Under the pieces are notes generated by a model. That model was not told where the DNA came from. It saw nothing but the letters and a program-made list of their open reading frames with translations, and ran no database searches. The position numbers and the translations under genes were made by a program. A stretch of 6,822 bases of DNA from Phyllobacteriaceae bacterium (GTDB taxonomy: Bacteria; Pseudomonadota; Alphaproteobacteria; Rhizobiales; Devosiaceae): the NCBI GenBank assembly GCA_012799265.1, contig JAAZLP010000109.1, positions 1 through 6,822 of the forward strand. Direction: 5' to 3'. Numbering within the stretch: the first letter of the stretch is position 1; each line of letters begins with the position of its first letter. Shown here piece after piece: positions 6,430 to 6,822 of this stretch.

Positions 6430-6462
6430 TTCGTAGTGCAGGCGAGTGCACAGGAGGCGGCG

Positions 6463-6822
6463 ATGCGGACAATCAGGACAGTCTTGCTCACAAGCCTCGT
6501 GCTGGTATGTGCTCCCGCTTTTGCAGCGGATCCCATCACCATCGAGACGTCCACCAGTCAGGCACTCCCAATCCATGAGAGTGACCCGTTTGACTGGACG
6601 GGGTTTTACGCTGGTTTCTACGGCACCGTGCATGCCGGGGCCGCCGCTTCAGAGTATCGGGTGGGTCTGGCGGCAGGTGTGAATGCGCAGTTCGACTTCT
6701 ATCTGGTGGGCGCCGAAGTCTCCGTTTCCGGTATAACAGATGGGGCGGTGGGCGAAACCGCTTCCGGTCAGATACTGGGACGGGCAGGGCTGGTGGTTGC
6801 CGATGGTGTCCTCGTTTACGGC
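6463..6822 (+). CDS. Outer-membrane beta-barrel protein (N-terminal part, cut by window edge)
   Basis: From the ATG at 6463, with AGGAGG 5 nt upstream, 120 codons run open to the window end. Residues 1-21 form a Sec signal peptide ending AFA before Ala22. After a short linker comes DWTGFYAGFYGTV (44-56), the WTGFY type of first strand typical of alphaproteobacterial Omp25/31-like porin-type barrels. Then alternating hydrophobic and glycine-rich stretches follow (about 65-90 and 103-120, such as NAQFDFYLVGAEVSVSG), as in successive beta strands. Cys16 lies in the signal but lacks a lipobox, so it is not a lipoprotein. The protein is likely inserted in the outer membrane by the BAM machinery; its cargo or role is unknown. 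Expression is probably driven by the EcfG-type promoter just upstream. It could instead be a short Omp25-like structural protein; the missing C terminus prevents a finer call. Confidence 0.8.
   Translation, partial: MRTIRTVLLTSLVLVCAPAFAADPITIETSTSQALPIHESDPFDWTGFYAGFYGTVHAGAAASEYRVGLAAGVNAQFDFYLVGAEVSVSGITDGAVGETASGQILGRAGLVVADGVLVYG

Overview
The window most likely comes from the chromosome of an alphaproteobacterium, probably of the order Hyphomicrobiales. The reasons are a fairly high GC content, Ugp proteins close to the textbook family, a signal-peptide outer-membrane protein carrying the WTGFY motif common in that group, and in front of it an exact match to the EcfG general-stress promoter consensus (GGAAC-N16-CGTT), which is specific to Alphaproteobacteria. 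The genus cannot be fixed from this sequence.

Left half (1-3614, minus strand): a ugpBAEC operon for ABC import of sn-glycerol-3-phosphate (G3P). The transcription order is ugpB (periplasmic binding protein), ugpA and ugpE (permeases), ugpC (ATPase, cut by the left edge). ugpA, ugpE and ugpC are tightly packed (14-nt and 3-nt gaps). A 100-nt gap with two hairpins separates ugpB from ugpA, which fits a need for more binding protein than membrane complex.

Centre (3615-3901): a 287-bp divergent control region between ugpB and a YjbB-type phosphate transporter. It holds two matching palindromes, TGTTCA-N2-TGAACA, one on each side, with centres 140 bp apart. I found no two-half-site Pho box. A hairpin with a Shine-Dalgarno-like loop lies in the ugpB leader.

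Right half (3902-6822, plus strand): a yjbB-like Na/Pi cotransporter with a PhoU-like tail and a TTG start; an exported, probably Tat-dependent MsrA methionine sulfoxide reductase with a single cysteine; and the first 120 codons of an outer-membrane beta-barrel protein behind the EcfG-type promoter.

Working model (inference): Ugp imports G3P as a phosphate and carbon source. The divergent YjbB-like transporter moves phosphate, and its E. coli relative can export it, so one repressor acting on both palindromes could link organophosphate uptake to phosphate balance. The last two genes belong to envelope maintenance and stress and need not be part of that unit. There are no RNA genes, CRISPR arrays or mobile elements that I can support. 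The sequence offers no clearly novel protein family; the most interesting parts are regulatory.
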